Shown piece after piece: positions 14,147-21,281 of a stretch of 21,281 nucleotides of DNA. Location of the stretch: NCBI GenBank assembly GCA_035063885.1, contig JAPSFM010000090.1, positions 1-21,281 of the forward strand, given 5' to 3'. Below the pieces are notes generated by a model, which made no database searches, was not told the origin of the DNA, and saw only the letters and a list, made by a program, of their open reading frames with translations. The stretch's first letter is position 1, and each line of letters opens with the position of its first letter. Origin of the DNA: CAADGY01 sp900696665. Its GTDB lineage: Bacteria; Acidobacteriota; Terriglobia; Bryobacterales; Bryobacteraceae. The translations under genes were made by a program, and so were the position numbers.

Positions 14147-15266
14147 GCTGGCAGCGGTGCTGTTTGCCGGGGCGCTTGCGGCTTGGCCGCAGAGCGACGC
14201 TGTGGACCCTCGCAGTACTTTGCACATCACGCTACCGGAAGACTCGCCCATCAGCGTGGTGTCGGCCGATTGGGGAGAGTCCCGGGCTACCGCGCGGGGC
14301 GGAGCCATGGTGCTGGATCTTCGCACATCCCTGTCGCTGCGCAATTCGGGCCAGGCGAAGATTCGAGGCGTGACCCTGCTGGTGGAGGCGCAAGACGTGA
14401 CGCCGGGGGGCAAAGCCTCTGTCGCTGTACCGAGCCTGGATGCCGGAGTGGGGGATGTTTTTCCGGTGCGCGTGGACATGCGCCTGATGCGCCCGTTGCA
14501 ATCGGGCACGGGCCCGCTGGTCACCATCAAGCTCGACGGTGTATTGTTCGACGACTTGAGCTTTTACGGGCCGAATGAGCTGAACTCGCGGCGGTCGATG
14601 AGGGCGTGGGAAATGGAAGCCCGCCGGGACCGCCAGTACTTCAAGGCAATTCTCGAATCCCGTGGCCCGGAGGGCTTGCGGGAGGCGTTTCTTTCGAGCG
14701 TCGCCGCACTATCTTCACGGCCGCGGATGGATGTGCGGTTTGCGCGCGGCGGCCGCGCTACGAACTTCGAGGCGGAACACGAGTTACAGTTTGCCTTCCT
14801 GCGTTTTCCCGACTCGCCGGTGGACCCCATTTCCGGTGTAGCGCGCGCCTCCGGCAGTGAAATCCGCGCGCCGCGCATCGATGTGAAAAACAGGTCGAAG
14901 CGCGGCGTCTCCTATGTGGAAATTGGATGGATCCTGAAGGACCGCAACGGCAGGCAATTCCTCGCCGGTTCGGTGCCCTCGTCAGACGGTCTGGACCTCG
15001 CTCCCGGGCAGACCGGTAAGATTCTGGAGTCGACATCGCTCCGGTTTTCGTCCGCTTCCGGCCGCATCGTGGACATTCAGGGCGTCACCGGCTATGTCAG
15101 CCAGGTGGAGTTCGACAACGGAGAGATCTGGATTCCCAGCCGCAGTTCTTTGAACCAAAGCGGATTGCAGGGTGTAGCGGCTCCTTCTCCGGAAGAACAG
15201 CGGTTGACGAATATCTACGTCAAAAAGGGGCTGGAAGCCGTCATTCAGGAACTTCGGAAGTTTTAG
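14130..15266 (+). CDS. Secreted protein of unknown function, third member of the sigma/anti-sigma operon
   Basis: The protein has 378 residues, with a signal peptide (MSTRNRLAAVLFAGALAAW, probable cleavage soon after). The mature chain appears to hold two beta-sandwich-like parts: residues about 28-155 (with MVLDLRTSLSLRNSG, IRGVTLLVEAQDV and VTIKLDGVLFDDL) and about 240-340 (RIDVKNRSKRGVSYVEIGW and VTGYVSQVEFDNGEIW). A charged helical linker with RRSMRAWEMEARRDRQYF joins them, and a final helix IYVKKGLEAVIQELRKF closes the chain. I do not recognise the family. It starts 17 bases inside the anti-sigma gene, so the three proteins are made together. It may be a signal sensor that contacts the outer part of the anti-sigma factor; this is inference from order alone. 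Confidence 0.78.
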   Translation: MSTRNRLAAVLFAGALAAWPQSDAVDPRSTLHITLPEDSPISVVSADWGESRATARGGAMVLDLRTSLSLRNSGQAKIRGVTLLVEAQDVTPGGKASVAVPSLDAGVGDVFPVRVDMRLMRPLQSGTGPLVTIKLDGVLFDDLSFYGPNELNSRRSMRAWEMEARRDRQYFKAILESRGPEGLREAFLSSVAALSSRPRMDVRFARGGRATNFEAEHELQFAFLRFPDSPVDPISGVARASGSEIRAPRIDVKNRSKRGVSYVEIGWILKDRNGRQFLAGSVPSSDGLDLAPGQTGKILESTSLRFSSASGRIVDIQGVTGYVSQVEFDNGEIWIPSRSSLNQSGLQGVAAPSPEEQRLTNIYVKKGLEAVIQELRKF

Positions 15267-15346
15267 ACTCTGGCCCGCGAAATCTGAGAATTGGTCTTGC
15301 AGACTTGCCGTTGTGAGCGCATAGCTGCGAGGGCGCCAAGCTGCCA

Positions 15347-15526
15347 GCGATCAGCGCTCAGCCATCAGCCTTAGCAGTCAGCTTGCAGGCTGGCAGTGTG
15401 GGAGAGTGGCGTGGTAGCTGTCAGACGCGCTCCATGCCGCGAGGGGATAGCTGGCTCAGCGCACCATCGAGTTCAAACGCATGCTCACCGCACTCATTCA
15501 AAAGCTGAATGCTGAGCGCTGAAAGC
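15347..15526. repeat. Heptad repeats arranged as a long imperfect inverted repeat
   Basis: The left arm (15347-15382) is a run of GC-nn-TCA units: GCGATCA, GCGCTCA, GCCATCA, a six-base GCCTTA and GCAGTCA. The right arm (15504-15526) has the reverse-complement units TGAATGC, TGAGCGC and TGAAAGC. The first 23 bases of the left arm match the reverse complement of the right arm at 19 of 23 positions, with 134 bases between. A separate stem, CTGCCAGC (15341-15348) with GCTGGCAG (15389-15396), lies over the left arm. The 296-base spacer 15267-15562 around it has no intact gene. Confidence 0.6.
15451..15522 (+). pseudogene. Possible C-terminal remnant of a four-helix-bundle (23S rRNA intervening-sequence) protein gene
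   Basis: Directly after an in-frame TAG, 23 codons read LAQRTIEFKRMLTALIQKLN and then AER-stop. This amphipathic helix looks like the last helix of four-helix-bundle intervening-sequence proteins, which often end in a (K/R)ML-(x)-LI-(x)-KL pattern. The stop codon lies inside the right heptad-repeat arm. Nothing upstream restores the rest of the gene. Chance resemblance of a short helix is quite possible. Confidence 0.25.
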
Positions 15527-15562
15527 TCCCGCTCTCAAGATTTCAAGTATCCTTGGCCATAT

Positions 15563-16405
15563 TTAGAAACGGATGTTCTCGAGATAACGTAGCGTTTTCG
15601 GGATCTGCTTCACCGCGTCCGGGTGTTCTTCTTCGATATAGTAGCGGCGGACACCGGTTTTCCGCGCCGCGCTCAGCACGCTGGGCCAATCGATTTCGCC
15701 CGTGCCAAGCGGGACGCTGGCCTCCTCCACCACGTCACCGGGATTGCCCGTCTTCGCTTCCCCTTTGCGGATGTCTTTCAGATGCATCAGCGGGAACCGG
15801 CCAGCGTAGCGCTCCAGAAGCTTTGCGGGATCTTCCTTGCCGAAGGCAATCCAGAACACATCCATCTGGAAATTAGCCACCGCCGGGTCCATGCGCTTCG
15901 CCAGAGTATCGAACAAAGTGCCGTCGGGACTGCTTCCGAATTCGAAGCCGTGTGCGTGATAGCAGAATTGGAGGCCGGCGCTCTTCAACGCTTCCCCCCA
16001 CTTGTTGAAATGATCGGCAGCGCGATGAGCGTCGTTCAGGGAGAAGGGCTTCTTGTGGGGGATGGACCCGCAGACGACGTATCCGGACCCGAGGGTACGC
16101 GCTTCTTCCGCCACCTTGGCAGTGGAGTTGGAAAGCTGGTCCCACCCCGCCATCATCGATGTGGCCGCCAGCCCATTGGCTGCCAGCATGCGTTTGAACT
16201 CCGAAACCGTGCGCCCGTAATATCCCCCGACCTCCAACTCCTTAAAGCCCATCTGACGAATCATCGCGAGCGTGCCAGGCAGATCCTTCTGCGCCTGGCG
16301 CCGGAGGCTGTAGATTTCGAGGCCAAGCGGCCCGGAGAACTTCTGTTTGGCGGCCAGGGGAAGTGCCGAGCCAGCTACGGATAAAAATGCCCTTCGAGAT
16401 GTCAT
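15563..16405 (-). CDS. Tat-exported sugar phosphate isomerase/epimerase-like TIM barrel
   Basis: The protein has 280 residues from ATG 16405. The N-terminus MTSRRAFLSVAGSALPLAA has the SRRxFL Tat motif and a hydrophobic run, so the folded enzyme is probably exported with its metal bound. The rest is a xylose-isomerase-like (AP endonuclease family 2) barrel: LGLEIYSLR (strand 1), FKELEVGGYYG (strand 2), YHAHGFEF with candidate ligands His150/His152 and Glu155, FQMDVFW (Asp182), LMHLKDI (His208) and RRYYIEEEH (about Glu259). Such proteins isomerise, epimerise or dehydrate sugars or inositols; the exact reaction is unknown. No clear ribosome site is seen. It diverges from the small secreted protein gene with 85 bases between. 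Confidence 0.88.
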   Translation of the reverse strand: MTSRRAFLSVAGSALPLAAKQKFSGPLGLEIYSLRRQAQKDLPGTLAMIRQMGFKELEVGGYYGRTVSEFKRMLAANGLAATSMMAGWDQLSNSTAKVAEEARTLGSGYVVCGSIPHKKPFSLNDAHRAADHFNKWGEALKSAGLQFCYHAHGFEFGSSPDGTLFDTLAKRMDPAVANFQMDVFWIAFGKEDPAKLLERYAGRFPLMHLKDIRKGEAKTGNPGDVVEEASVPLGTGEIDWPSVLSAARKTGVRRYYIEEEHPDAVKQIPKTLRYLENIRF

Positions 16406-16490
16406 GAGTACGGTTCCAGCTTAGCAGTCCCCGCAATTTCCGTAACAGACTCCGAGTGGCGGGCGTCAGCGCTCCTGGGGGAGAATCACC

Positions 16491-16832
16491 ATGAAACGGA
16501 CATTCATAGTCTGCGTGATATTGCTGGTTGGCCTGCTACCATTCCGCCCTGCGGTATCGCAGCAGCAGCAGTCCAAAGTGAAACCGGCCAAGCTCGAGTT
16601 TTTGCAGAACATGGGCGTGAACCGGAGCGAATCCGGCCGGCCCGCATTCCTGCCGCGGGAATGGGGGCGGCTGGTGAGCGTTCAGCAAATCGAGGGCGAC
16701 CGGTATGTGCTCTTTCTGCAGGGCGACGATGGTGCGATTTATCTCGTCAGGTTGCTGCAACAGGGCCAGTACCTGTACCTGGACACGTACGATCAGGGCG
16801 GTGTGGCGCTGGTGATCCGGCGCGAGCGCTGA
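16491..16832 (+). CDS. Small secreted protein of unknown function
   Basis: The protein has 113 residues. A strong purine-rich site GGGGGAG lies 8 bases before ATG 16491. The first 23 residues (MKRTFIVCVILLVGLLPF, then RPAVS) are a standard signal peptide with a likely cut before the QQQQSK stretch. The mature part, about 90 residues, has WGRLVSVQQIEGDRYVLFLQ, then GAIYLVRL, YLYLDTYDQGG and VALVIRRE, suggesting a small all-beta domain. I do not recognise the family. It is convergent with the large heparinase-like gene, with only 6 bases between stops. Confidence 0.75.
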   Translation: MKRTFIVCVILLVGLLPFRPAVSQQQQSKVKPAKLEFLQNMGVNRSESGRPAFLPREWGRLVSVQQIEGDRYVLFLQGDDGAIYLVRLLQQGQYLYLDTYDQGGVALVIRRER

Positions 16833-16838
16833 AGGGCG

Positions 16839-19157
16839 CTACTCCGGCAGTGCGATCGTCCACCGCCGATCGCCTTTGCGCGCCACAATGCGCCGCTGTT
16901 CGAACTCTGCTTCAACATCGCCCGCCACGATTCGCAGCGCGGCCCCGTCTCTGGAGACGTGCAGCGGCGATTCCGGGATCTGTCCGCGCCGGAAGATGCG
17001 TAACACGGTAACAGTGAACACATCGCCAGCGGGCTTGTCCGGCGCGGCCTCCACGTGCCACTGCGGCGGAATAGGTGGCCGTTTAACGGATGCCAGATAC
17101 TCGGCGTCGGGTTCCGGGTCATAGCCCGTCCATTGCCGCAGTTTGAGTGGCTGCGGCGCCACATATTCAACGACGACTCCGGCGGCGCCCCGGTCCAGCA
17201 CAAGCCGCTGTCGCGATTCATCCATCTGGAAAGCCTGTGGCGCGTGGAGCATCCATTGGTATGTGCTAGGTTTCGCTGCCTGGATCTCGTCGGCAACAAA
17301 CGCCACGTCCGGTTTTACGAACACCATGTGCCGCCGCGCGCGCTTCAGATCCTGGTCATAAGCCGGCGCCGCTTCGCCTGATACATAGTCCATACCCGGC
17401 TGGAATTCGGCTTTCACGATGCGGCCGTCGTGAGCGGGCGAGCGAGGCCGCTGCCCCTCGCCATTAATAAGCACGGCGTTCTGCGCGCGTGTGCTCCAGA
17501 CCCACTTGGAATGAAACGGACTGCCGTACAGATCGCGATACACATTGTTCACCAGCAATGCAGACCCGTAGGCATTCAGCGTGAAACTGTTTTGCGGGTC
17601 CAGTCCGTGACTCCACCGGCCCATGGGACTGGATTTGAATCGAAGCTGCACGTTCTCACGACCGTCGAGCAGGTTCGAGTTCAGGACCGCGACGCCGGTT
17701 CCCTCGAATAGTTTAGACGGCGGCAGTCCGGAGGGCGCCTGGGGGATGGGTCTGGGCGCTGCGCTCCAGAGAAAATCGAGCACGGGCTCCTCATTGGTCT
17801 CGCCGACATCCCACTGCTCTAACCACCACGCCCAATGCGCATTGCCGGTGTTGCGGACGTAGTAATGCAGAAACGACCATCCGCGCGAGACCGGTCCGCT
17901 AGCCAGATCGCCAAAACCCAGGTTGGGTGTACCGGGAGGGGCCGAGTACATTGCATAGTCACCGATGCGCGTAAAGAACGGCTTTTGAAAGGTGTCGATG
18001 TTCATCGCGGTTCGAGCAATGTCGATCCACCAGCGTGTTTTCGACATGTAGCCGCCGAGATAGTTCAGGCCTTCGTGCCAGCCGCCGTCGTCGTCTGACC
18101 AGACGGGATAGGCGCCGAAGAACTTGGCCATTGCGTATTCGAGGAACTCCTCCGACTCCGGCGTTTCGCCGAGCGTAGCGATGGCATTTTCCGCCAGCTT
18201 GTGCCAGGTCCGGTTGCCGTGGCTGCTGTAGGGTTCGGCGAGATGTCCACCGCCCTGCTTCACTTCGCCACTGTTCCATGCATCTTTGGCGCGTCGCAGC
18301 AGCACGGCGCGGATTTTCGAGCGCTCCCCGGGAGTGAAAAGCGGCCAGGCCCAGTCATAGGCCCGTGCAAGCCGGTGAATCAGCGGTTTGGCGGCTTCAC
18401 AATTCAAAGAGAACCGGGTGGGTCCATCCGGATCCCATTCCGCCAGTTTCAACGTGAAGCGCTTGGCCCGCTCGCCGTATTTCGAATTCCCGGTCAGCAG
18501 CCAGGCGAAGGCGAGAATCTCCGCTTCCTGGAGCGCCTCGATGGTTTGCACGCGATTCGACCACCAATATTGGCGCGTCGCCGGGTCGTACGGATTCGCG
18601 CGAACGGTGGGTTCCGGCGTGGGCTCGGCCCGCAACAGCGCCTCGGCGCGTGCCAGCAACCTGCCGTAAGGCTCTTTTCCTCCGCCCGCCGCCCATTGTT
18701 TCCATTTCGGCAACTCTTCCGCGCGCACAAACAGACGGGGGTGTCCGGCGGGAATCCGCCGGCGCAGGTCCTCCATCGTGGGTTTGGGAAAGACGGCGGC
18801 GCCGGCAGGAATGGTGAACTGCCGCGCGCGGCTCCATGACGATTGGCGTCCTTCTCCAGAGGTGATGCGGTAGCGCCACCACCAGGCGCCGGGCTTCAGC
18901 GGCTGATGGTGCGTGTAAACGGTCCAGCGCAGATCCTCTACCGTTGTGGCATCCGCGAATTCCGGATTGTTTGCCCACTGGACCGTATAGCCCGACGCTC
19001 CCTTTTCCGGTACCCACGAAAGCGCAGGGGGGTTCAGCGGCACGGTAGCATCATCCGCGGGGCGGTAGCCCCACTCCTGCGGCAGCGCTTCGCGATCAGG
19101 AGACTGGCATAGCGCTACTGCCAGCACCAGCGGGAAAACCGGAATAGGTCGATACAT
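16839..19157 (-). CDS. Exported heparinase II/III-like protein (DUF4962 type)
   Basis: The protein has 772 residues from ATG 19157; a GTG three codons earlier (19166) is also possible. The N-terminus MYRPIPVFPLVLAVALCQS is a signal peptide; the cysteine is not preceded by a good lipobox. Then come a fibronectin-like beta domain (about 30-120, with LSWVPEKGASGYTVQW and WWWRYRI), an alpha/alpha toroid (about 135-470, with HPRLFVRAEELPKW, RLARAYDWAWPLFTPGER, SSHGNRTWHKL and DGGWHEGLNY), and a C-terminal beta-sandwich (about 490-770, with GRWSHGLDPQNSFTLNAYGS). This order is that of heparinase II/III-like polysaccharide lyases and DUF4962 proteins. It probably cleaves an acidic polysaccharide in the periplasm or outside the cell; the substrate is unknown. 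It follows glgX by 39 bases on the same strand. Confidence 0.85.
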   Translation of the reverse strand: MYRPIPVFPLVLAVALCQSPDREALPQEWGYRPADDATVPLNPPALSWVPEKGASGYTVQWANNPEFADATTVEDLRWTVYTHHQPLKPGAWWWRYRITSGEGRQSSWSRARQFTIPAGAAVFPKPTMEDLRRRIPAGHPRLFVRAEELPKWKQWAAGGGKEPYGRLLARAEALLRAEPTPEPTVRANPYDPATRQYWWSNRVQTIEALQEAEILAFAWLLTGNSKYGERAKRFTLKLAEWDPDGPTRFSLNCEAAKPLIHRLARAYDWAWPLFTPGERSKIRAVLLRRAKDAWNSGEVKQGGGHLAEPYSSHGNRTWHKLAENAIATLGETPESEEFLEYAMAKFFGAYPVWSDDDGGWHEGLNYLGGYMSKTRWWIDIARTAMNIDTFQKPFFTRIGDYAMYSAPPGTPNLGFGDLASGPVSRGWSFLHYYVRNTGNAHWAWWLEQWDVGETNEEPVLDFLWSAAPRPIPQAPSGLPPSKLFEGTGVAVLNSNLLDGRENVQLRFKSSPMGRWSHGLDPQNSFTLNAYGSALLVNNVYRDLYGSPFHSKWVWSTRAQNAVLINGEGQRPRSPAHDGRIVKAEFQPGMDYVSGEAAPAYDQDLKRARRHMVFVKPDVAFVADEIQAAKPSTYQWMLHAPQAFQMDESRQRLVLDRGAAGVVVEYVAPQPLKLRQWTGYDPEPDAEYLASVKRPPIPPQWHVEAAPDKPAGDVFTVTVLRIFRRGQIPESPLHVSRDGAALRIVAGDVEAEFEQRRIVARKGDRRWTIALPE

Positions 19158-19196
19158 GTAGCACACTATACAGCGGGCGCTATCCCTCGCGGGCCA

Positions 19197-21281
19197 TTAA
19201 AGCATCGTTGGAACATGTGGCGCCACCTGCTGCAAAACGACCAGTGTCTGCGGCGCGAGTCTGACGGGCTCGCCAGCTTGGATGCAGTGATTCTGGTAGA
19301 ACTTCGGCTGAATGGTGTTGACGATCATTTCCCAGTGTGTTTGCTCGTCGGGTTTGGGTAAATAAAAATCGATCGGTTCGTGATGCGGGTTGAGCAGCAG
19401 CATGAAGGTATCGTCGTGTAGTGGAGCGCCCTTGGAATCGGAATCATTGAGTGTCTCGCCGTTCAAGCGCACGCCGATGCATCGGACCCACCCGGCGGAC
19501 CACTCCTCGTCCGTCATCTCTTCGCCGTCGGGCCGGAACCAGCCTACGTCCTTCTCGACCGTTCCGCGAATCTCACGGTCCTGGAAAAATTTGCGCCGGT
19601 GCAGGTTGGGATGTTCCAGCCGGAGGCGTATGAGGTCGCGGGTGAATTCAAACAGCGCCCGCTTGCCGGCCTCCGGCGTCCAGTCCAGCCAACTGATTTC
19701 GTTGTCCTGGCAATAGGCGTTGTTGTTGCCGCGTTGCGTGCGGCCGATCTCGTCCCCCCCCAAGATCATCGGCACACCCTGAGACAACATGAGCGTGGCG
19801 AGCAGATTCCGTTTCTGCCGGTCGCGCAGCTCGATAATCCCGGGATCGCTGGTCGGGCCCTCCACCCCCATGTTCCACGAATGGTTATCGTTTGATCCGT
19901 CGCGATTCTCTTCGCCGTTGGCCTCGTTGTGCTTTTCGTTGTAGCTGACCAGATCGTTGAGAGTGAAACCATCGTGCGCGGTAATGAAATTGACGCTCGC
20001 CGACGGTCTTCTCCCGTCTCTTTGGTAAAGATCGCTGCTTCCGGTCAGCCTGTAGCCCAATTCGGCCAGCGTACCGTCCTCACTCTTCCAATAGCGGCGA
20101 ACCACGTCGCGATACTTCCCATTCCACTCGGCCCAAAGAATCGGGAAGTTCCCAACCTGGTAGCCTCCTTCGCCCACATCCCATGGCTCGGCGATCAGTT
20201 TCACCTGCGACAGGACGGGATCCTGGTGGATGATGTCGAAGAACGCCGACAGGCGGTCTACATCGTGCAGTTCCCGCGCCAGAGTGGCGGCGAGATCGAA
20301 ACGGAAACCATCGATGTGCATGTCCTCCACCCAATACCGCAGGCTGTCCATGATGAGTTTCAAAACCTGTGGATGATGCACGTTCAGACTATTTCCTGTT
20401 CCCGTGTAATCCATGTAGTAGCGCGCATCGTCGTTCATCGTCCGGTAGTAAGTGAGGTTGTCGATACCGCGAAAACTTAGTGTAGGGCCTAAATGATTTC
20501 CTTCGGACGTGTGGTTGTACACGACGTCCAGGATCACCTCGATACCTTCGCGATGCAGAGCTTTCACCATCGACTTGAACTCGGCCACCTGACCACCTTT
20601 GTCGCCTGCGCTGGCATAGCGGGCCGCCGGGGAGAAGAAATTGGTGGTGTTGTATCCCCAATAGTTCTTCAGTCCCCGGTCAATCAGGCGCTTATCGTCC
20701 AGCATGTCGTGTATCGGCATCAACTCGACGGCCGTGATCCCAAGTTTTTTCAGGTATTGAACCGCGGGCGGCGATCCCAGGCCGGCATAAGTCCCGCGCA
20801 GTTCCGGAGCAATATCGGGATGCTGAATGGTGAATCCCCTTACGTGCATCTCATAGATCACCGAGTCGTTTAATGGGGTCCGAAGAGGCCGGTCGTTCTC
20901 CCAATCGAAAAACGGGCTGACAATGATTCCTTTGGGCATGCCCCAGGCGCTATCACCGGAATCGCAAGAGAGATCAGCGTCCGGGTGACCCAGTTGGTAG
21001 CCGAAGAGTGGCGCTTTCCAATTGACTTCTCCCGAAACGGCCCTGGCGTAGGGATCAAGCAGCAGCTTTGCGGGATTGAATCGCATGCCGCGTTTCGGCT
21101 CATAAGGTCCATGCACGCGGTAGCCGTAGAGTTGTCCGGGTAGAGCGGCCGGCAGGTAACAGTGCCAGACGAAGTTCGTCTGTTCCTGAAGCGGGATTCG
21201 CTCCTCATGGCCTTGCTCGTCGAACAGGCAGAGATCGACGGCGGTACCGCTATGGGAATACAACGCGAAGTTGGTGCCCGC
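19197..21281 (-). CDS. glgX: Glycogen debranching enzyme GlgX (5' end beyond the window)
   Basis: The visible 694 codons start inside the protein with AGTNFALYSHSGTAVDLCLF, the usual GlgX N-terminal carbohydrate-binding (CBM48) stretch, so only about 15-20 codons should be missing; a TTG at 21263 is internal, not the start. The GH13 catalytic barrel has DVVYNHTSEG (region I), GFRFDLAATL with the nucleophile Asp (region II), LIAEPWDVG with the acid/base Glu (region III) and ITAHDGFTLNDL (region IV). The CBM48 lies before about residue 110 and the C-terminal beta domain after about 590. GlgX hydrolyses alpha-1,6 branch points of phosphorylase-limit glycogen in the cytoplasm. Its stop is 39 bases before the DUF4962 gene. 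No other glycogen gene is inside the window. Confidence 0.95.
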   Translation of the reverse strand, partial: AGTNFALYSHSGTAVDLCLFDEQGHEERIPLQEQTNFVWHCYLPAALPGQLYGYRVHGPYEPKRGMRFNPAKLLLDPYARAVSGEVNWKAPLFGYQLGHPDADLSCDSGDSAWGMPKGIIVSPFFDWENDRPLRTPLNDSVIYEMHVRGFTIQHPDIAPELRGTYAGLGSPPAVQYLKKLGITAVELMPIHDMLDDKRLIDRGLKNYWGYNTTNFFSPAARYASAGDKGGQVAEFKSMVKALHREGIEVILDVVYNHTSEGNHLGPTLSFRGIDNLTYYRTMNDDARYYMDYTGTGNSLNVHHPQVLKLIMDSLRYWVEDMHIDGFRFDLAATLARELHDVDRLSAFFDIIHQDPVLSQVKLIAEPWDVGEGGYQVGNFPILWAEWNGKYRDVVRRYWKSEDGTLAELGYRLTGSSDLYQRDGRRPSASVNFITAHDGFTLNDLVSYNEKHNEANGEENRDGSNDNHSWNMGVEGPTSDPGIIELRDRQKRNLLATLMLSQGVPMILGGDEIGRTQRGNNNAYCQDNEISWLDWTPEAGKRALFEFTRDLIRLRLEHPNLHRRKFFQDREIRGTVEKDVGWFRPDGEEMTDEEWSAGWVRCIGVRLNGETLNDSDSKGAPLHDDTFMLLLNPHHEPIDFYLPKPDEQTHWEMIVNTIQPKFYQNHCIQAGEPVRLAPQTLVVLQQVAPHVPTML

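Noticed and set aside
21261..21263. TTG at 21263 as the start of glgX
   Set aside because: The frame continues upstream as AGTNFA, typical conserved GlgX N-terminal sequence, so the true start is outside the window.

Overview
The window reads as chromosomal DNA of a GC-rich bacterium, most likely an acidobacterium of the Solibacter/Bryobacter type. This is inferred from several traits: a menaquinone-type MenG/UbiE, a large secreted alpha/beta hydrolase of the SQSG family, Tat-exported TIM-barrel and Rossmann-like proteins, a sigma/anti-sigma pair with a secreted partner, and heptameric GC-nn-TCA repeats between genes. No rRNA, tRNA, CRISPR array, intact insertion sequence or phage gene was seen. 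Coding density is very high, and many neighbouring genes overlap by ATGA or GTGA.

Left end (1-4377): the 5' end of nadB runs leftward off the window and is head-to-head with aroB, with only 7 bases between the two start codons. aroB is coupled to menG. The 3' end of menG overlaps, on opposite strands, a PLP group II amino-acid decarboxylase, which is itself coupled by GTGA to an upstream DUF2103-like small protein. A HAD phosphatase starts divergently from that pair.

Middle (4378-9559): a 268-base spacer carries a sigma70-like promoter with an 18-bp palindrome over its -35 box. It precedes two exported proteins, an alpha/beta hydrolase and a Tat-type protein of unknown function. A second good promoter precedes a two-CBS-domain protein followed by a nitrilase-superfamily amidohydrolase.

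Region 9576-12843 (minus strand): four genes joined by stop/start overlaps. In transcription order they are an SCP-x-type thiolase, a 75-residue stand-alone OB-fold DUF35 protein with no zinc ribbon, a class I/II aminotransferase and a YkgJ-type cysteine-cluster protein. The arrangement suggests one acyl-CoA-related pathway whose substrate cannot be read from sequence.

Region 12915-15266 (plus strand): an ECF sigma factor, its membrane anti-sigma factor with an HxxxCxxC motif, and a secreted protein of unknown fold, all overlapping. This looks like a compact cell-surface signalling unit.

Right end (15267-21281): a 296-base spacer holds heptad repeats arranged as a long inverted repeat, with a possible remnant of a 23S rRNA intervening-sequence protein gene inside. 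It is followed by a Tat-exported xylose-isomerase-like TIM barrel, a small secreted protein, a large exported heparinase II/III-like (DUF4962) protein, and glgX (glycogen debranching enzyme), whose first codons lie beyond the window.
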